A stretch of DNA of 9,324 nucleotides from Actinomycetota bacterium (GTDB taxonomy: Bacteria > Actinomycetota > Thermoleophilia > Solirubrobacterales > Solirubrobacteraceae): contig JAHWJM010000078.1 in assembly GCA_019348435.1 (NCBI GenBank), forward strand, positions 1-9,324, given 5' to 3'. Every line of letters starts with the position of its first letter. Positions within the stretch are counted from its first letter, which is position 1. Shown piece after piece: positions 6,195 to 9,324 of the stretch. A program made the position numbers and the translations under genes. The notes under the pieces are model-generated. The model made no database searches. It was given only the letters and a program-made list of their open reading frames with translations, and was not told the origin of the DNA.

Positions 6195-6908
6195 TCAGCG
6201 CCGCGCGATGAGCATGAACGTGTGCCCGAGCCAGCGCAGCCCGGGCACCGAGCCGAAGCGGTCCAGCGCGCCGACGGCGCGCTGCGCGCGCACCGGCAGG
6301 CGCCGCCAGGAGTAGGAGACGGCGTGCAGTTGCGGGGTCAGTCCGGCCGCTCGGGCGGCGGCGGCGAGCCGCCGGGGGGACAGCGGGATGTCGTCGGGCG
6401 TGCCGTGCACGCGGACGCCCAGCCCCGCACGGTTGGCGAGCGCCAGCCCGGCGCCGACCGGATGAAGGACGTTCGGCTCGATCGCGACGAGCGCGCCGCC
6501 GGGGCGCAGCAGCCGGTGCGCCTCGGCGACGACCGGCTCGAGCGGGGCAGCGTAGACGACGTGGTGCAGGACGAGGCGGTGCAGCACGACGTCGAAGGAG
6601 CCGTCGGGCAGCTCGTCGAGCTTGCCTGCCGCGCCGTGCACGCCCTCGTCGGCCTCACCGGCGGCGACGGCGTGGCGCGGGCGCTCGGGATCGATGTCGG
6701 CGGCGACGAGGCGCCAGGCCGGCTTGGGCAGCAGATGGCGGCCGGGGTGCCAGCCGCAGCCGACCGACAGCGCGTCGCCGCCACCCAGCCCGAGATGGCG
6801 GTCGAGCAGCTCGCGCTCGCGCCGCTTGCCGCGCTCGTACTGCTCGGCCAGCGTGGCCGGGGCGCTCATGCGGTCCAGCAGGTTCTCGGGCGTGTAGATC
6901 TCGCTCAT
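6195..6908 (-). CDS. Class I SAM-dependent methyltransferase
   Basis: Cytoplasmic methyltransferase of 237 residues, Methyltransf_11-like. Motif I is ALSVGCGWHPG (residues 46-55) for S-adenosylmethionine, followed by LVAADIDPERP with the acidic residue at the end of strand 2, then a DELPDGSFDVVLHRLVLHHV segment (motifs II-III) and RLLRPGGALVAIEPN (post-III). The first 40 or so residues are helical and charged, probably the cap. The C-terminal third carries Arg and aromatic residues plausible for substrate binding. It leads the operon with the membrane glycosyltransferase-like gene, which may point to methylation of a sugar or lipid carrier; this is inference. The ATG at 6908 has no ribosome site but has a -10-like hexamer 9 nt upstream. 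Confidence 0.92.
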   Translation of the reverse strand: MSEIYTPENLLDRMSAPATLAEQYERGKRRERELLDRHLGLGGGDALSVGCGWHPGRHLLPKPAWRLVAADIDPERPRHAVAAGEADEGVHGAAGKLDELPDGSFDVVLHRLVLHHVVYAAPLEPVVAEAHRLLRPGGALVAIEPNVLHPVGAGLALANRAGLGVRVHGTPDDIPLSPRRLAAAARAAGLTPQLHAVSYSWRRLPVRAQRAVGALDRFGSVPGLRWLGHTFMLIARR

Positions 6909-6917
6909 GCCGGGCGG

Positions 6918-6923
6918 ACCCTA
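6918..6923 (-). promoter_or_regulatory. Likely -10 element of the minus-strand methyltransferase operon
   Basis: Read on the minus strand, TAGGGT ends 9 nt before the ATG at 6908. TAGCCT (minus strand of 6923-6928) is a second candidate farther back. Both overlap the opposite promoter's TAGGCT (6922-6927), so RNA polymerase can probably occupy only one direction at a time. Confidence 0.45.
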
Positions 6924-6927
6924 GGCT
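6922..6927 (+). promoter_or_regulatory. Likely -10 element of the plus-strand methyltransferase
   Basis: TAGGCT ends 7 nt before the GTG at 6935, which places the transcription start at the start codon itself: a leaderless arrangement. It sits inside the near-palindrome CCTAGG (6920-6925) shared with the divergent promoter. Confidence 0.5.
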
Positions 6928-6934
6928 AACGGCG

Positions 6935-7555
6935 GTGTCCCGCTGGTCCACCGACAACGTCTACGCGACGGCCAAGCCGGGCTGGCGTGCCGGCGCGGCG
7001 TCGCTCGTGTCCGGGCGCGCGCGCGAGCGCCGTCACGAGCGGCTCTTCGCGCTGACGGGCGCGAACCCGGCGACGCGCATCCTCGACATCGGCTGCGGGC
7101 GGCTCGGCCTGCGCCGGCACGCCCCCGACCACGACATCACGGGCCTCGACCGGGTTCCCCGCCCGGAGTACCCGGGCCCGCTCGTGGTGGCCGACGTCCT
7201 CAGCGGACTGCCGTTCGCCGACGACGAGTTCGACCTCGCCTACTGCTCGAGCGTCATCGAGCACATCGCGCCGGCCGACCGCGCCGCGTTCGCCGCCGAG
7301 GTGCGCCGCGTCGCGCGCGGCTGGTACGTGCAGACGCCGGCGTTCTCCTTTCCTGTCGAGCCGCACGCGCTGCTGCCGTTCGCGCACTGGCTGCCAGTCC
7401 GGCTGCGGCGCGCCTACTGGCGCCTGGGCGTCGCGGGTGAGTGGGAGCGCATCGAGCTGCTGCGCCGCGCGGAGATGACGGAGCTCTTCGGGGAGCCGGT
7501 GGCGGAGCGGGCCGGACCGCTCGTGAAGAGCTGGATCAGCGTCCGGCCGGTTTGA
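6935..7555 (+). CDS. Class I SAM-dependent methyltransferase (small, GTG start)
   Basis: Methyltransferase of 206 residues. SAM-binding motif I is RILDIGCGRLG (residues 48-58), followed by ITGLD with Asp72 at the end of strand 2 and LVVADVLSGLPFADDEFDLAY (acidic motif II region, Asp87 and Asp100). SSVIEHI follows at about residues 105-111. The rest (YVQTPAFSFPVEPHALLPFAHWLP) is typical of UbiE/Methyltransf_11-like enzymes with a hydrophobic or aromatic acceptor. The GTG start is preferred because it follows TAGGCT by 7 nt and is the first possible codon after the 26-bp intergenic gap. It is divergent from the other methyltransferase and not closely similar to it by eye, so they are not a recent duplication. 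The substrate is unknown. Confidence 0.9.
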   Translation: MSRWSTDNVYATAKPGWRAGAASLVSGRARERRHERLFALTGANPATRILDIGCGRLGLRRHAPDHDITGLDRVPRPEYPGPLVVADVLSGLPFADDEFDLAYCSSVIEHIAPADRAAFAAEVRRVARGWYVQTPAFSFPVEPHALLPFAHWLPVRLRRAYWRLGVAGEWERIELLRRAEMTELFGEPVAERAGPLVKSWISVRPV

Positions 7556-7558
7556 GGC

Positions 7559-7579
7559 GCCGTCGCAGCAGGCGATGGC
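7559..7579. terminator. Hairpin in the convergent gap between methyltransferase and paiB
   Basis: GCCGTCGC (7559-7566), loop AGCAG, GCGATGGC (7572-7579) forms an 8-bp stem with one G-T pair. It fills the 23-bp gap and touches the paiB stop codon. It could serve both strands; there is no T-run. Confidence 0.4.
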
Positions 7580-8169
7580 TACGCGCCGTGGCGGCGCATC
7601 GCCGCCGCGAGCGGGGGGTTCGCGTAGGGCCCGGGCGCGTCGAGCCCCGCCAGCACGCGCGATCGCTCGCTCGCCGGCTTGTCCTGCGAGAGCTTGGCCT
7701 CCGCGTGCCACGACTCCGCGCGCAGGCGGAAGGCGACGACCTCGTCGGCCATCTCGCGGGCCGTATCGCCCATCCGCTCCAGAGACCATGGCTGCTCGAC
7801 GGCCGCCTCGAAGTGCTCGACGGTGCGGCGCAGCACCGGCAGCGCGTCGTCAAGGCGCTCGGGCGTGCCGCGGACGTGCAGCGTCACGTGATTCCACGTC
7901 GGAATCGCGTCGTCCTCGTACCAGCTCGCCGACACGTAGCCGTGCGGGCCGTGGAAGATCATCAGCAACGGGCCGTCGAGCGCCGCCACCGCCGGATCGG
8001 GCTTCGCGATGTGGCTGAGCAGGACGACGCCCTCGGCCTCCTCCTCGACGAGGCAGGGCATGTGCGTCGCGCGCAGCTCGGCGCCGACGATCGTCGCGAA
8101 CGGATGCGCGCGCACGATTGCGCGCGCCGCCTCTACCTCTCCGAGCGCGAAGGCGTCCTGGATGTGCAT
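7579..8169 (-). CDS. paiB: PaiB-type FMN-binding negative regulator
   Basis: Small flavin-binding-barrel protein of 196 residues, close to the usual PaiB length of about 200. Motifs match the family in order: HPFATIVG (His22), THMPCLV (His36), SHIAKPDP (His53), MIFHGPHGYVSASWYE (residues 70-85), IPTWNHVTLHVRG (89-101) and KLSQDK (159-164). B. subtilis PaiB is linked to repression of sporulation and protease genes; many relatives may simply be flavin or heme oxidoreductases, so 'regulator' is a family name and not shown here. No PaiA acetyltransferase gene is adjacent. The ATG at 8169 matches the family N-terminus (residue 22 being the conserved His) and has TACGCA 6 nt upstream but no ribosome site. 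Confidence 0.93.
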   Translation of the reverse strand: MHIQDAFALGEVEAARAIVRAHPFATIVGAELRATHMPCLVEEEAEGVVLLSHIAKPDPAVAALDGPLLMIFHGPHGYVSASWYEDDAIPTWNHVTLHVRGTPERLDDALPVLRRTVEHFEAAVEQPWSLERMGDTAREMADEVVAFRLRAESWHAEAKLSQDKPASERSRVLAGLDAPGPYANPPLAAAMRRHGA

Positions 8170-8175
8170 GGCGCC

Positions 8176-8181
8176 TGCGTA
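8176..8181 (-). promoter_or_regulatory. Possible -10 element of paiB
   Basis: On the minus strand, TACGCA ends 6 nt before the paiB ATG. It has the TA and spacing of the other start-proximal hexamers in this window but ends in A rather than T, so support is modest. Confidence 0.3.
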
Positions 8182-8221
8182 CCCGCGCGATCCATCGCAG
8201 CACCACCCAACGCGATGCTCT

Positions 8222-8242
8222 TTCCCCCCTGCATGGGGGGAA
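8222..8242. promoter_or_regulatory. C6/G6 inverted repeat in the paiB-small gene intergenic region
   Basis: TTCCCCCC (8222-8229), loop TGCAT, GGGGGGAA (8235-8242) is a perfect 8-bp inverted repeat in the 140-bp divergent region. Homopolymer arms of this kind stand out from the mixed GC background. It may be an operator for either gene, or a hairpin in the 5' leader of the small gene. GGAAC (8239-8243) resembles an ECF sigma -35, but I see no matching -10. Confidence 0.4.
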
Positions 8243-8296
8243 CGGCTGTCCGCCAGGCGCGAGCAATGCCAGGGTGCGGCGAGGAAGACCGCGACG

Positions 8297-8303
8297 AGAG
8301 GAG
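8297..8303 (+). promoter_or_regulatory. Shine-Dalgarno sequence of the 60-residue protein
   Basis: AGAGGAG lies 6 nt before the ATG at 8310, ideal spacing. It decides this start over the longer in-frame opening from 8118, whose added residues are Arg-rich and lie over the paiB gene and the intergenic hairpin. Confidence 0.85.
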
Positions 8304-8309
8304 CATCCG

Positions 8310-8492
8310 ATGAGCAACCTGGACACCCGCAAGACCGGCGGCGGTCAGACCGTGAGCTTCGCGACCGTGCGGCTGGAGTCCGAGCACCTGCTGCCCGAGC
8401 AGCTGCTCGACGTACTGAGCGAGACGACCGACGAGCACGAGGACATCGACCTGCGCATCGAGCGAAAGGGCACCGGACCCGCCCCGCGCTAG
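8310..8492 (+). CDS. Small conserved-looking protein of unknown function (60 aa)
   Basis: Sixty-residue acidic soluble protein; I do not recognise a family. It starts MSNLDTRKTGGGQTVSFATV, has a predicted amphipathic helix (EHLLPEQLLDVLSETTDE), and ends in a short strand-like IDLRIERKG before a Pro-rich tail. There is no signal peptide, membrane segment or Cys. The evidence that it is real is the well-placed AGAGGAG ribosome site, the start in a region free of overlapping genes, normal codon bias, and a stop 23 nt before the next gene. It sits just upstream of, and on the same strand as, the SixA-like phosphatase, but that gene appears to have its own promoter (8504-8509). Its long leader (to at least 8243) sets it apart from the leaderless neighbours, suggesting regulated expression. 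Confidence 0.75.
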   Translation: MSNLDTRKTGGGQTVSFATVRLESEHLLPEQLLDVLSETTDEHEDIDLRIERKGTGPAPR

Positions 8493-8503
8493 GTCGGCGG
8501 CAT

Positions 8504-8509
8504 TAGATT
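8504..8509 (+). promoter_or_regulatory. -10 element of the SixA-like gene
   Basis: TAGATT, the most AT-rich hexamer nearby, ends 6 nt before the ATG at 8516, placing transcription initiation at or next to the start codon. There is no ribosome site and no clear -35. It is the best example of the leaderless pattern in this window. Confidence 0.55.
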
Positions 8510-8515
8510 GGCCGC

Positions 8516-9004
8516 ATGGCACAGCAGCTCTGGTTCCTCCGCCATGGCGAGGCCGAACCGCACGACGCCCGCGATGACGCCGACCGCCGGCTGACCGAAC
8601 GCGGCAAGCAGCAGTCGCGCAGCGCCGGGCTGGCGCTGACGGCGCTGGAGATCGCCTTTCAGCTCGTCCTCACCAGCCCGCGCATCCGCGCGCTGGATAC
8701 GGCGCGCCTCGCCTGTCAGGAGCTGGGCAGCGACTTCGTCGTCGACGACGCGCTGTCGAGCGGCTTCGCGATCGACGACGCGCTCGAGCTCGCTGCGGCC
8801 GCGGGCGCCGACAAGCGCGTGCTGTTCGTCGGCCACGATCCGGACTTCACGCAGGTCGTCAACGACCTGACCGGCGCCCGGATCGACCTCAAGAAGGGGG
8901 GCGTCGCGGCGGTGCGGATGCGGGGCTCCCGGCGCGGCGAGCTGCTCGTGCTGCTGCGCCCGCGCGAGCTGGCGCTGATCGCGGCGGTCCCCGCCGCCGG
9001 CTGA
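8516..9004 (+). CDS. sixA: SixA-like histidine phosphatase
   Basis: Cytoplasmic phosphatase of the histidine-phosphatase (phosphoglycerate-mutase-like) superfamily, 162 residues, the short SixA length. The catalytic motif is FLRHGEAE with the phospho-accepting His10 and Arg9. LTERGKQQS (26-34), TSPRIRALDTA (53-63, with Arg58 matching the second phosphate-binding Arg) and FVGHDPDF with the second catalytic His107 complete the active site. E. coli SixA removes phosphate from phosphohistidine proteins of the phosphorelay or nitrogen PTS. In actinobacteria the target is not known and could be another phosphohistidine or small phosphoester. ATG 8516 is the natural start because the first strand begins at once. 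It probably has its own promoter 6 nt upstream. Confidence 0.93.
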   Translation: MAQQLWFLRHGEAEPHDARDDADRRLTERGKQQSRSAGLALTALEIAFQLVLTSPRIRALDTARLACQELGSDFVVDDALSSGFAIDDALELAAAAGADKRVLFVGHDPDFTQVVNDLTGARIDLKKGGVAAVRMRGSRRGELLVLLRPRELALIAAVPAAG

Positions 9005-9008
9005 CGCT

Positions 9009-9034
9009 GGTCTGGCAATGTCTAGCCTCAGACC
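9009..9034. terminator. Bidirectional terminator-like hairpin in convergent gap
   Basis: GGTCT (9009-9013) pairs with AGACC (9030-9034), and GGC (9014-9016) with GCC (9025-9027), leaving an 8-nt loop and a two-base bulge. It lies in the 33-bp gap between the convergent sixA and oxidoreductase genes, so it could stop both transcripts. Confidence 0.45.
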
Positions 9035-9037
9035 GAG

Positions 9038-9324
9038 CTACAGGAGCTTCGCCACGGCCCGCGCTGCAATCAGCAGCGGGTCGTAGACACCGCTGAACGG
9101 TGGCGCGTAGGAGAGGTCGAGCAGCGCCAGCTCCTGCACGGCGAGCCCGGCCCAGACCGCCGTGGCGAGCACGTCGATGCGCTTCGCGGCCCCCTCGGTG
9201 CCGACGATCTGCCCGCCGAGCAGGCGCCCGCTGCCGGGCTCGGCGACGAGCTTGACCCAGATCGGGCCGGCGCCGGGGTAATAACCCGCGCGCGTGCGGT
9301 CCTTGATGGTGGCGCTCACGATCT
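9038..9324 (-). CDS. C-terminal end of FAD-dependent NADH oxidase / CoA-disulfide reductase-type protein (5' part outside window)
   Basis: About 94 C-terminal residues of a pyridine-nucleotide disulfide oxidoreductase; the frame runs unbroken off the right edge, and the GTG at 9319 is an internal codon. This is the dimerisation domain: RAGYYPGAGPIWVKLV, then GRLLGGQIVGTEGAAKRIDV, then LATAVWAGLAVQEL and the closing LSYAPPFSGVYDPLL. This order and the YAPPFS-x-x-x-DPL ending are characteristic of CoA-disulfide reductase, NADH oxidase and NADH-dependent polysulfide reductase relatives. The FAD/NAD domains and active-site Cys lie outside the window, so the exact reaction (CoA disulfide, polysulfide or oxygen reduction) cannot be read. 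No rhodanese domain follows this end. Confidence 0.9.
   Translation of the reverse strand, partial: IVSATIKDRTRAGYYPGAGPIWVKLVAEPGSGRLLGGQIVGTEGAAKRIDVLATAVWAGLAVQELALLDLSYAPPFSGVYDPLLIAARAVAKLL

Noticed and set aside
6195..7555. The two methyltransferases as a recent inverted duplication
   Set aside because: Beyond the shared SAM-binding motif, the sequences differ in length, motif wording and C-terminal region.
8239..8243. ECF-sigma -35 (GGAAC) before the small gene
   Set aside because: No GTC/GTT-type -10 at 16-17 nt; the match arises from the end of the G6 arm.
8118..8309. N-terminal extension of the 60-residue protein
   Set aside because: It overlaps paiB and the C6/G6 repeat, is Arg-rich, and the ribosome site fixes the start at 8310.

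Overview
The window is very GC-rich (by eye around 70%), densely packed, with strong G/C third-codon bias. The gene set (EamA transporter with an LLWGLSDYLGG start, caa3-type CtaG, a secreted cellulase-like glycosidase, PaiB, SixA) fits a high-GC actinobacterium, most likely a soil member of Thermoleophilia/Solirubrobacterales. That placement is inferred from protein style and composition, not from a marker gene. I see no rRNA, tRNA, CRISPR array, insertion sequence or phage gene. This looks like chromosomal backbone with some lineage-specific small genes.

Layout. Positions 2-973 hold the 3' end of an aldehyde dehydrogenase (+). Positions 1014-1868 encode a ten-helix EamA/DMT permease (+), followed by a GC hairpin. 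Positions 1998-2900 encode CtaG (+), translationally coupled to 2893-3387, a small charged helical protein with a tail of six Tyr-Gly-Glu motifs. Positions 3388-3717 contain no intact gene. They hold two strong tandem hairpins (3394-3445), a decayed or frameshifted second copy of the helical domain (3460-3635), and the promoter of the next gene. Positions 3718-5079 encode a secreted glycoside hydrolase (+). It converges on a two-gene minus-strand operon: a SAM methyltransferase (6195-6908) and a multi-pass membrane protein resembling GT-C glycosyltransferases (5089-6192). A second methyltransferase (6935-7555, +) diverges from that operon across only 26 bp. PaiB (7579-8169, -) follows, then a 60-residue unknown protein (8310-8492, +), a SixA-type phosphatase (8516-9004, +), and the C-terminal end of a flavoprotein disulfide/NADH oxidoreductase (9038-9324, -, running off the edge).

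How the genes relate. The glycosidase, membrane glycosyltransferase-like protein and two methyltransferases could form a small envelope-glycan group. CtaG with the YGE protein is a two-gene unit linked by translational coupling. The remaining genes look like independent housekeeping or stress genes.

The most general signal is regulatory. Most transcription-unit-leading genes have a TAnnnT-like -10 hexamer only 6-14 nt before the start codon and no Shine-Dalgarno sequence. This is the signature of leaderless or nearly leaderless transcription. The two genes with a strong AGGAG-type ribosome site (2893 and 8310) lack such a hexamer. The most novel element is the YGE-repeat protein and its damaged tandem copy.
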